Below, piece after piece: positions 5,331 through 10,429 of a stretch of DNA of 10,429 bases. The notes under the pieces were generated by a model. The model had not been told where the DNA came from, did not search any database, and saw only the letters and a program-made list of their open reading frames with translations. Each line of letters begins with the position of its first letter. Position 1 is the first letter of the stretch. Both the position numbers and the translations under genes were made by a program. Location: positions 1 to 10,429 of the forward strand of contig DASUZK010000111.1 of assembly GCA_036376915.1 (NCBI GenBank), written 5' to 3'. This stretch comes from VRUE01 sp036376915. Its GTDB lineage: Bacteria; Actinomycetota; Thermoleophilia; Solirubrobacterales; 70-9.

Positions 5331-6698
5331 GTGGGCGCTTGGGGCGCCGTCAGCCATTTCTGGCACACGCGGCGTGGGATCGCCGTCGGGCTCATCGCCG
5401 CCGGCGTGCTCGCGGTCTCCGCGGCCGCATTCCTCGCCTATCAGGTACTGAAGCGCCCGCCCGACGTCCACAACGCCGGCGTCGCCTTCAAGCCGCAGAA
5501 GCCGCCGAAGCCGAAGGCGAAGACGGTCAACTGGCCGGTCTTCGGCCTCAACCCGGCCCGCACCCGCTTCCTGCCGGCCAAGGGCTTGAAGCCGCCCTTC
5601 CGCAAGCTCTGGCGCTACAAGGACGGGCCGCTGCTCGAGTTCCCGCCGATCTTCGTCGCCGGCAAGCTCTACTTCGTCGACAACAACGGCAACGCCGTCG
5701 CCCTCGACGCCGACACCGGCAGGGAGCTGTGGCGACGCAGCGTCGGCCGCCTCAACGCCTCCTCGCCCGCCTATTACCGGCACCGCCTCTACATCGTCAA
5801 CCTCGTGCCGGGCCACGTGGTCAAGCTCGACGCGAAGACAGGCAAGACGATCTGGAAGCGCTCGCTGCCGGGCCGGGTGGAGTCCTCGCCGGTGGTGATC
5901 GACCGCACGGTCTACTTCGGCTGCGAGGACGGCAACCTCTACGCCCTGAGCACGATCAGCGGCGACGTGCGCTGGTCGACGAGCCTGGGGGGGCCGGTCA
6001 AGTCCGCCCCCGCCTACTACGGCGGCACTCTCTACGTCGGCGACTACGGCGGCTCTATGAACGCGGTCGACGCCAAGACCGGCCGGCTCAGGTGGCAGTC
6101 GTCGTCGCTGGGGTCGGGCTTCGGCACCTCCGGGGCGTTCTACTCGACGCCCGCCGTCGCTTTCGGTCGCGTATACGCCGGCAACAACGACAGCCGCGTC
6201 TACAGCTTCTCCCGCAAGGACGGGACGCTCGCCTGGAGCTACTCGACCGGGGGCTACGCCTACTCCGGGCCCGCCGTCGCCAACACCCGCCACAGCCCGC
6301 CGACCGTCTACATCGGCTCCTTCGACGGCAACGTCTACGCGCTCGACGCCAAGGACGGCAGCCTGCGCTGGAGCCGCTCCGCCGGCGGCCAGGTGATCGG
6401 CTCCCTCTCGGCGATCGGCGACATCGTCTACGCGGCTGAGTTCACCCACACCTCGACCAGCGGCTACATGATGCGCAGCGGCCGCCGCGTCTTCCGCTAC
6501 CGCCGCGGCACCTACTCGCCGGTGATCTCCGACGGGCGCCGTATCTACCTCACCGGCTACTCGAGCATCACGGCGCTGGCGCCCTACGGGTACAAGGCCG
6601 AGGTCGCGAGGCGGATCGAGGCCCCGGAGGGCAAGGGTCGACCGGCGCTCGAGCAGCGGCCGAGCCAGCGAAACCCCGGCAAGCAGAAGGGGCGCTAG
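5331..6698 (+). CDS. Membrane-anchored PQQ-type beta-propeller protein
   Basis: From GTG 5331 this is 455 residues. A basic HTRRG is followed by one hydrophobic segment (about 17-40) that acts as a signal anchor. A Lys/Pro-rich linker (about 52-64) leads to an extracytoplasmic propeller. Seven to eight PQQ-type blades (pfam PQQ_2/PQQ_3 type) are visible from their endings: ALDADTGRELW (124-134), LDAKTGKTIW (166-175), ALSTISGDVRW (205-215), AVDAKTGRLRW (245-255), SFSRKDGTLAW (292-302) and ALDAKDGSLRW (337-347). Intervening strands such as SSPAYYRHRLYIV and SAPAYYGGTLYVG complete each blade. The C-terminus is a basic, probably disordered tail. The fold also occurs in BamB-like scaffolds, and no dehydrogenase catalytic domain accompanies it, so a structural or binding role is more likely than PQQ catalysis. 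A longer reading from 5160 overlaps the GNAT gene and is rejected. The stop shares a CTAG with the opposing gene. Confidence 0.85.
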   Translation: MGAWGAVSHFWHTRRGIAVGLIAAGVLAVSAAAFLAYQVLKRPPDVHNAGVAFKPQKPPKPKAKTVNWPVFGLNPARTRFLPAKGLKPPFRKLWRYKDGPLLEFPPIFVAGKLYFVDNNGNAVALDADTGRELWRRSVGRLNASSPAYYRHRLYIVNLVPGHVVKLDAKTGKTIWKRSLPGRVESSPVVIDRTVYFGCEDGNLYALSTISGDVRWSTSLGGPVKSAPAYYGGTLYVGDYGGSMNAVDAKTGRLRWQSSSLGSGFGTSGAFYSTPAVAFGRVYAGNNDSRVYSFSRKDGTLAWSYSTGGYAYSGPAVANTRHSPPTVYIGSFDGNVYALDAKDGSLRWSRSAGGQVIGSLSAIGDIVYAAEFTHTSTSGYMMRSGRRVFRYRRGTYSPVISDGRRIYLTGYSSITALAPYGYKAEVARRIEAPEGKGRPALEQRPSQRNPGKQKGR

Positions 6699-7765
6699 GG
6701 CTTCGGGGCAACCCCGCCGGGCGGGGGTGGCGGCGCCACCGGGAAGTTCGGCGCGAAGTGGGGGATGCGCGGGTGGTGCAGCCAGTCGTCGAGAACGGCG
6801 AGGCTGGATGGGTAGTTCTGGATCCGGTAGGAGCTCGACGAGCCGAAGTCCTGGTAGTAGATGAGCATCTTGCAGCGGCGGTGGCGGTCCACCCAGGTCA
6901 ACAGCTTGCGCATGAAGGCCGGGTCGTCGCCGCTGGAGACGCCGAACTCGGGCAGGGCGAACGGCTTGCTCTCGTAGCGGCGGTAGAGCCCGGCAAGGGA
7001 TTTCCAGTCCTGGTTGTCGGAGTAGAAGTCGGTGCCGACCCAGTCGACCCACTCGTCGCCGGGGTAGAAGTGGCGCGGCCGGTTCTGCGGCACGGTCGGC
7101 GAGCCAGCGGGCAGCACGCTCCAGATGACCGCGATCGGCGCCCGCGGCAAGCCTGACTGCTCGCTGCGCAGCGGCGGCACGCCGGCCTCGGCGAGGCGCC
7201 GGTCGATCTGGCGCCGCTTGCCGCCGCCGTGCAGGATCACGTACATGCGACGGAAGGCGAGCCGGTACCAGCGCGGCTTGTGAGCCGCGTCGCGGGGCTT
7301 GCCCTCGCAGTCGTAGGAGGCGTAGACGTTGAGGCAGCGGTTGGGCTCGCCCAGCGGCCGGATGTAGGCGGGCATCTCCTTCTCCCAGAAGAGCCTGTTG
7401 AGCCGGATCAGGTAGTCGTCGCCGTAGCCCTGGGCGATCGACCGCGGGGTGATCAGCTCGTGGCCGTCGTTGTTGTCGGCGGTGGTGAAGTGGAGCACCG
7501 GCCGCGCCCGCGCCTCCTGCCAGCGTTCGATCGACTCGGGGAAGTCGGACCCCCAGGTTCGGAAGGTCTCGATCAGCGCCGGGTGCTTGCGCAGCGCCGT
7601 GCTGAACTGGCCGAAGTCAGCCGAGTCCCCGGTGTCGCTGACCCCGAAGAAGATCTTCTTGCCCCGGGGCAGCAGCGCCCCCGCGTCGGCGCTGGCCGCT
7701 CCGACCAGGCCGATCAGGACCGCGGCCAGCGCGATCAGTGCCGTTGGCTTTCGCGTTCGGTGCAT
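6695..7765 (-). CDS. Secreted GH26-like (clan GH-A) glycoside hydrolase
   Basis: This 356-residue protein begins with a signal peptide: basic HRTRK, a hydrophobic core at about 8-22, and small residues ASADAGA at 24-30. The rest fits a TIM-barrel hydrolase of clan GH-A, closest in pattern to family 26 mannanase-like proteins. The strand-4 motif YIRPLGEPN (134-142) supplies the likely acid/base E140. The strand-7 motif ALPEFGVSSGD (270-280) supplies the likely nucleophile E273. WGSDFPESIERW (71-82) and WVGTDFYSDNQDW (242-254) are other typical segments. Classic GH26 enzymes have His before the acid/base Glu (RPxHE); here it is Gly, so substrate preference or activity may differ. The C-terminus is a proline-rich tail (PPPPPGG). 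Start ATG 7765 has only a weak upstream purine run. Mannan or another surface polysaccharide is a plausible substrate, but this is inference. Confidence 0.72.
   Translation of the reverse strand: MHRTRKPTALIALAAVLIGLVGAASADAGALLPRGKKIFFGVSDTGDSADFGQFSTALRKHPALIETFRTWGSDFPESIERWQEARARPVLHFTTADNNDGHELITPRSIAQGYGDDYLIRLNRLFWEKEMPAYIRPLGEPNRCLNVYASYDCEGKPRDAAHKPRWYRLAFRRMYVILHGGGKRRQIDRRLAEAGVPPLRSEQSGLPRAPIAVIWSVLPAGSPTVPQNRPRHFYPGDEWVDWVGTDFYSDNQDWKSLAGLYRRYESKPFALPEFGVSSGDDPAFMRKLLTWVDRHRRCKMLIYYQDFGSSSSYRIQNYPSSLAVLDDWLHHPRIPHFAPNFPVAPPPPPGGVAPKP
6704..6726. terminator. GC-rich hairpins at the convergent gene junction
   Basis: Just after the propeller stop, CGGGG (6704-6708) pairs with CCCCG (6712-6716) around a 3-nt loop. 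Alternatively CCCCGCC (6712-6718) pairs with GGCGGGG (6720-6726). These mutually exclusive stems lie inside the 3' end of the opposing gene, where they encode its Pro/Gly-rich tail. They could stop plus-strand transcription, but there is no T-run and coding constraint alone may explain the composition. Confidence 0.25.
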
Positions 7766-7805
7766 GCGTCCGAGCCTGATTCGACCGCCAAGGTAGCGGT
7801 CCCTG

Positions 7806-7857
7806 CCCGCCGGCGGGCCTGAATCGGAGGTGTAGTTGACACTGACCCGCCGGCGGG
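7806..7857. promoter_or_regulatory. Pair of identical 12-bp palindromes between recQ and the hydrolase gene
   Basis: CCCGCCGGCGGG occurs at 7806-7817 and again at 7846-7857, exactly 40 bp apart, close to four helical turns. The first copy extends to a 14-bp palindrome (7805-7818). Between them lie GTGTAGTTGACAC (7830-7842), a dyad with GTGT/ACAC ends, and a plus-strand TTGACA (7836-7841). This could be a tandem operator upstream of the hydrolase gene. Because each copy is self-complementary, the two can also pair to form a 12-bp stem with a 28-nt loop in the recQ 3' transcript, acting as a terminator. The sequence does not decide. Confidence 0.45.
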
Positions 7858-7879
7858 AGAGAACGTGAGACGTGTGGCC

Positions 7880-9439
7880 CTAACACTCGGACGCGGCGAT
7901 CGATCCGGTGCCGGCGACGATCCCGAGGACGTCGGCGCCGTGTTTGGCGATGAAGCTGGGACCGACGCCGCGGATCGCGGCGAGGCTCCGCTCGTCGGTG
8001 GGGCGGGTCGCGGCGATCGCGGTCAGCGTGGTGTTGTGGGCAACCGTGTAGGCGGGCTTGCCCTCCGCGGCCTTCAGGCGCCAGGCCTTCAGCTGTTCGA
8101 ACAGAGGCGCGTCGGCCTCGGAGAGGTCGACGGGCGGGGGCGCAGCGGCCCTCGCCCGCCGCGGCGGGCGCACGGCGATCGTCTCCGGGTCGGGCAGCCA
8201 CTCGACCGGGTCGCAGAAGTCGCAGCAGCGTTCCAAGGGCCGGCCCGCCTCGCGGTCGCCGAAGTGGTCGAGCACGCTGCGTCGTCGACAGCGCTCGGAG
8301 TAGACGAACGACTTGATCGTGCGGTAGTCGCGCCAACCGCGCTCGCGGGCGATCGCCAGCTCGGGGTCGCCGCTGCGCTGCTCGTTGAAGCGAACCAGCC
8401 GGCCTAGGTCAGCTTTCATCGCGAGGAGCACCGCCCGTGCCGGCAGCCCGTCGCGCCCCCCGCGCCCGGCCTCCTGGTAATAGGCCTCGAGGCTGGTCGG
8501 GATCGTCATGTGCCAGACCGAGCGCACGTCGGCCTTGTCGACGCCCATGCCGAAGGCGTTGGTGGCGACGACGATCTCGGTCTCGCCGCTCATGAAGCTC
8601 GCCTGGGCGGCGCCGCGGCCCTCGGCCTCGATCCCGGCGTGGTAGGCGAGCGCCCGCAACCCCCGCTCGCGCAGATGCTGGGCCAGCTCGTCGGTGTCGC
8701 GCCGGGTGCCGCAGTAGACGATCGCCGGGCGGTTGGCCGGGTCGCTCAGCCCCGCCTCGAGCAGAGCCAGACGCCGCGCCTTGGAGCCCTTGCCCTCCAG
8801 GGGCACCACGTCGAAGGAGAGGTTGGGCCGGTCGAACCCGGAGCGCACCTGGAGCGGCTCGCGCAGGCCGAAGCGGGAAACGATCTCGGCCGCGACGGCC
8901 TTCGTCGCCGTCGCCGTGCAGGCCATCACGGTCGGGCGGCCTAGCCGCTCGGCAATCTCGGGCAGGCGTAGGTAGTCGGGGCGGAAGTCGTGCCCCCACT
9001 CAGAGACGCAGTGCGCCTCGTCGACGGCGAGCAGGTCGATGTGGCGGTGGGCAAGCGCGTCGAGGAACACGGTCGAGGCGAAGCGCTCCGGCGAGCAGTA
9101 GACGATCCGCGCCGCACCGCCGCGGACCTCCTCGAGCGCCGCCCGCACCGCCTCGGCGCTCATCCCAGAGGAGATCATCGCCACCGGGTGCCCCGCCGCT
9201 GTCAGCCGCTGCCACTGGTCGTTGATCAGCGCGATCAGCGGGCTGACCACGATCGTCAGATCCTCGGTCGCCAACCCCGGCAACTGGTAGCAGAGGCTCT
9301 TGCCCCCACCTGTCGGCATCACGATCAGCGAGTCCCGGCCTTCCAGCGCGGCCTCGACTGCCTCCCGCTGTCCGGGCCGGAAAGCGGCGAAGCCGAGCGT
9401 CCTCAGCAGCTCGTCGGCGCGGTTCAGCGAAGTGGGCAT
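7880..9439 (-). CDS. recQ: ATP-dependent DNA helicase RecQ (short form without winged helix)
   Basis: This 519-residue superfamily 2 helicase unwinds DNA 3' to 5' in recombination and repair. Visible motifs are FRPGQREAV (20-28), Walker A MPTGGGKS (41-48), DEAH (140-143) followed by the aromatic-rich loop CVSEWGHDFRPDY (144-156), CTATAT (174-179), motif V NAFGMGVDK (294-302) and motif VI QEAGRGGRDG (322-331). A zinc-binding segment runs from C384 in ERCRRR to C405, C406 and C409 in ERCCDFC. After a short Arg/Ala/Pro linker (about 420-440), an HRDC-like domain spans about 443-508 (PLFEQLKAWR to ADVLGIV). The winged-helix (RQC) domain of the longer E. coli-type enzyme, normally between the zinc site and HRDC, is absent. 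Start ATG 9439 has GGGAG directly next to it, too close for a normal Shine-Dalgarno, and TAGCCT 7 nt upstream. The gene stands apart from other repair genes here. Confidence 0.94.
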   Translation of the reverse strand: MPTSLNRADELLRTLGFAAFRPGQREAVEAALEGRDSLIVMPTGGGKSLCYQLPGLATEDLTIVVSPLIALINDQWQRLTAAGHPVAMISSGMSAEAVRAALEEVRGGAARIVYCSPERFASTVFLDALAHRHIDLLAVDEAHCVSEWGHDFRPDYLRLPEIAERLGRPTVMACTATATKAVAAEIVSRFGLREPLQVRSGFDRPNLSFDVVPLEGKGSKARRLALLEAGLSDPANRPAIVYCGTRRDTDELAQHLRERGLRALAYHAGIEAEGRGAAQASFMSGETEIVVATNAFGMGVDKADVRSVWHMTIPTSLEAYYQEAGRGGRDGLPARAVLLAMKADLGRLVRFNEQRSGDPELAIARERGWRDYRTIKSFVYSERCRRRSVLDHFGDREAGRPLERCCDFCDPVEWLPDPETIAVRPPRRARAAAPPPVDLSEADAPLFEQLKAWRLKAAEGKPAYTVAHNTTLTAIAATRPTDERSLAAIRGVGPSFIAKHGADVLGIVAGTGSIAASEC

Positions 9440-9482
9440 CTCCCGCAGGCTATGCCTGCCAGTGGACGCAGGTGTGTGTCAA
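9440..9482 (-). promoter_or_regulatory. recQ upstream dyad with putative -10 box
   Basis: GCAGGC (9445-9450) and GCCTGC (9454-9459) form a perfect 6-bp dyad with a 3-nt centre. On the recQ strand it contains TAGCCT (9452-9447), which ends 7 nt before the ATG, a leaderless-type -10 position. A consensus TTGACA lies at 9482-9477, but the 24-nt spacer to TAGCCT is too long for a standard promoter. The dyad could be an operator over the promoter. It does not match the GAACnnnnGTTC-type LexA box of actinobacteria. Confidence 0.35.
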
Positions 9483-9538
9483 GTGCGCCGACTTTGGGTC
9501 AAAAGCCTGTTTCAAATTGCACGCAGCCGACAGGCGTG

Positions 9539-9554
9539 GGGCACGCCCGTGCCC
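9539..9554. promoter_or_regulatory. Inverted repeat upstream of the small membrane protein gene
   Basis: GGGCACG (9539-9545) and CGTGCCC (9548-9554) form perfect 7-bp arms with a 2-nt centre. The repeat lies 10 nt upstream of the candidate sigma-B-like -35 at 9565. The position suits an activator or repressor site. No known binding consensus was recognised. Confidence 0.35.
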
Positions 9555-9564
9555 GATGACTGCG

Positions 9565-9589
9565 GTTTCGATTTCTCCTCACGGGGCAT
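9565..9589 (+). promoter_or_regulatory. Candidate sigma-B-type stress promoter
   Basis: GTTT (9565-9568) and GGGCAT (9584-9589) are separated by 15 nt. Group 3 sigma factors of the SigB/SigF type recognise GTTT, about 13-15 nt, then GGGTAT, so five of six -10 positions match. A start about 7-9 nt downstream would leave a leader of roughly 25 nt carrying the strong ribosome binding site at 9609-9616. The sigma-factor assignment is inference. Confidence 0.42.
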
Positions 9590-9608
9590 TAGGAGAGTCC
9601 CTCAACGT

Positions 9609-9616
9609 AAAGGAGG
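9609..9616 (+). promoter_or_regulatory. Strong ribosome binding site AAAGGAGG
   Basis: AAAGGAGG lies 5 nt before ATG 9622 and is the best Shine-Dalgarno in the window. It fixes the start of the small membrane protein and excludes the upstream in-frame extension from 9472. Confidence 0.8.
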
Positions 9617-9621
9617 CAGCG

Positions 9622-9897
9622 ATGTCAACCCTTGCAATCGTCGCCATAGTCATCGGCGCCCTGATCGTCCTCGCGATTTTGGTCTCGGTTGCCCGGCGTG
9701 CCCGCAGCCGCCGCGAGCTCGGCCACATGCAGTCCGCCGCTACGCGGGACGACGCGCACCATCATCGCGAGAGGGCGGAGGAGCGGCGCACCGAGGCCGC
9801 GATCGCCGAGGAGCAGGCGAAGCGGGCGCAGGTCGAGGCGGAGCTCGACGAGGAGCGCGCCGAGAAGCGCGAGCGGGAGCTCGAAAGGAACAATTAG
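9622..9897 (+). CDS. Small single-pass membrane protein with a charged coiled coil
   Basis: This 91-residue protein is not assigned to a named family. It has one N-terminal membrane segment (about 3-23, LAIVAIVIGALIVLAILVSV). A strongly basic stretch RRARSRR (25-31) follows, predicting an N-out, C-in topology. A short His-rich patch (46-48) leads into a very charged Glu/Arg/Ala helix (about 48-90), such as EERRTEAAIAEEQAKRAQVE, with heptad-like spacing that suggests a coiled coil. The protein would be tethered to the membrane with a cytoplasmic rod. ATG 9622 is chosen because of AAAGGAGG 5 nt upstream. It is transcribed divergently from recQ and converges on zwf, with a strong hairpin 8 nt past its stop. 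The upstream sigma-B-like promoter suggests stress induction. Similar small charged membrane proteins are frequent in actinobacteria as unnamed hypotheticals. Confidence 0.8.
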   Translation: MSTLAIVAIVIGALIVLAILVSVARRARSRRELGHMQSAATRDDAHHHRERAEERRTEAAIAEEQAKRAQVEAELDEERAEKRERELERNN

Positions 9898-9905
9898 GCG
9901 TACTG

Positions 9906-9933
9906 CCCTGGCTGTCGCTTACGGCAGCCAGGG
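9906..9933. terminator. Strong bidirectional hairpin between the small protein gene and zwf
   Basis: CCCTGGCTG (9906-9914) pairs perfectly with CAGCCAGGG (9925-9933). The stem extends inward by one G.U and two G-C pairs to close a 4-nt loop (9918-9921). Twelve pairs make it the best stem-loop in the window. It lies 8 nt after the small gene's stop and overlaps the last codons and stop of zwf, so it can serve both converging genes. No T-run follows on either strand. Confidence 0.6.
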
Positions 9934-10429
9934 ATCGGACCACTGGCAGATGCCGCGAGTCAGCTTCTCCGCCTCGGGCGGCCCCCAGGTACCCGGCGCG
10001 TAGGGGTGCACGGGGCCCGGCTCGTCGAGCAGGGGCTGGACTATCCGCCAGGTCTCTTCGACCGTGTCCTGGCGGGTGAAGAGCTGATGGCGGCCCGCGA
10101 TCGCGTCGCCGAGGAGCCGCTCGTAGGGCTCGGGCTCCTCGCCCGGGACTTTCTCGAAGAGAACCTCGAGGTCGGCGGGCTCATAGGCCTCCTCGCCCGC
10201 TTGCTTCGCGAAGAGGCGCATCCGGGCGCCGGGGGCGGGCTCGATTCGCACCGTCATCCGGTTGGGCTCCGGCCGCTTGTCCGGCCCCACTCCCAGCTTC
10301 GGCGGGCGCTTGAAGACCACGGTCACCTCGGAGGACTTCACCGGCAGGTTCTTGCCGGCGCGGATGAAGAAGGGCACGCCGCTCCAGCGCCAGTTGTCGA
10401 TCGCCAGCTCGACCGCGGCGAAGGTCTCG
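9919..10429 (-). CDS. zwf: Glucose-6-phosphate dehydrogenase, C-terminal part
   Basis: This is the 3' third of a glucose-6-phosphate dehydrogenase gene that runs off the right edge; 169 codons plus the stop are visible. The enzyme oxidises glucose 6-phosphate to 6-phosphogluconolactone with NADP, the entry to the oxidative pentose phosphate pathway in the cytoplasm. The frame reads from the edge through IDNWRWSGVPFFIRAGKNLP, a highly conserved segment of the substrate domain. Next are the beta-sheet region EVTVVFKRPP and RMTVRIEPAPGARMRLFAK, then EPYERLLGDAIAGRHQLFTR, and the usual ending WRIVQPLLD ... YAPGTWGPPEAEKL. A start at 10377 is only an internal GTG; the coding frame continues upstream without a break. 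The N-terminal NADP-binding domain lies outside the window, so intactness cannot be judged. The stop codon TAA lies in the loop of the terminator hairpin. Confidence 0.95.
   Translation of the reverse strand, partial: ETFAAVELAIDNWRWSGVPFFIRAGKNLPVKSSEVTVVFKRPPKLGVGPDKRPEPNRMTVRIEPAPGARMRLFAKQAGEEAYEPADLEVLFEKVPGEEPEPYERLLGDAIAGRHQLFTRQDTVEETWRIVQPLLDEPGPVHPYAPGTWGPPEAEKLTRGICQWSDPWLP

Noticed and set aside
4727..6439. 570-residue plus-strand frame over the GNAT and propeller genes
   Set aside because: It overlaps two genes with clear motifs in other frames and is Arg/Ala/Ser/Pro-rich without structure.
5247..7052. 601-residue minus-strand frame opposite the propeller gene
   Set aside because: Shadow composition; the plus strand encodes a repeated propeller blade pattern, and the minus-strand hydrolase uses a different frame.
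7836..7841. Consensus TTGACA as a plus-strand promoter into recQ antisense
   Set aside because: No -10 element at 16-19 nt and no credible plus-strand gene downstream; it may be part of the dyad instead.
7865..8407. 180-residue plus-strand frame opposite the recQ 3' end
   Set aside because: It lies entirely antisense to recQ's conserved zinc and HRDC regions and has shadow composition.
9472..9621. N-terminal extension of the small membrane protein
   Set aside because: It would place the strong AAAGGAGG inside the coding region and the membrane segment internally; the extension is not hydrophobic or conserved in appearance.
1..10429. CRISPR array, insertion sequence, prophage, toxin-antitoxin or tRNA genes
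   Set aside because: No regularly spaced direct repeats, transposase motifs, phage genes, small toxin pair or tRNA-like cloverleaf was seen on reading both strands.

Overview
The window is a GC-rich (roughly 70%), densely packed bacterial chromosome segment. GTG starts occur, Shine-Dalgarno sites are often weak, and start codons are sometimes preceded at 6-8 nt by a TAnnnT box. The gene content (LtrA-like protein, DHA2 transporter, membrane-anchored PQQ-type propeller, GH26-like secreted hydrolase, RecQ, G6PD) fits a high-GC actinobacterium, possibly Solirubrobacterales/Thermoleophilia. The taxonomic call is inference, because no rRNA or marker gene is present. No mobile element, CRISPR array, tRNA or rRNA was seen.

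Layout: (1) 1-139 is non-coding and holds two hairpins downstream of an ltrA-like membrane protein gene (140-1351, minus). (2) A short divergent region with a perfect 15-bp inverted repeat separates ltrA from a five-gene plus-strand run: a 14-TM DHA2 transporter (1432-2976), a metallo-beta-lactamase-fold hydrolase (3054-4055), an SRPBCC protein (4086-4529), a GNAT-like acetyltransferase (4540-5307) and a membrane-anchored PQQ-type beta-propeller (5331-6698). The last four lie 10-30 nt apart. (3) This run converges, sharing a CTAG at the stops, on a secreted GH26-like glycosidase (6695-7765, minus). (4) A 114-bp spacer with two identical 12-bp palindromes precedes recQ (7880-9439, minus). (5) A 182-bp divergent region with several dyads and a sigma-B-like promoter leads to a 91-aa membrane/coiled-coil protein (9622-9897, plus). 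(6) A strong hairpin separates that gene from the convergent 3' end of glucose-6-phosphate dehydrogenase (9919 to the right edge, minus).

The genes do not form one obvious pathway. The plus-strand run looks like a co-transcribed mix of envelope, detoxification and small-molecule-modifying proteins. I found no convincing undescribed multi-gene system. The more interesting signals are in the intergenic regions (inverted repeats, twin palindromes, stress-type promoter, stop codon in a terminator loop) and in three proteins: the small coiled-coil membrane protein, the short-form RecQ and the GH26-like enzyme with a changed active-site context.
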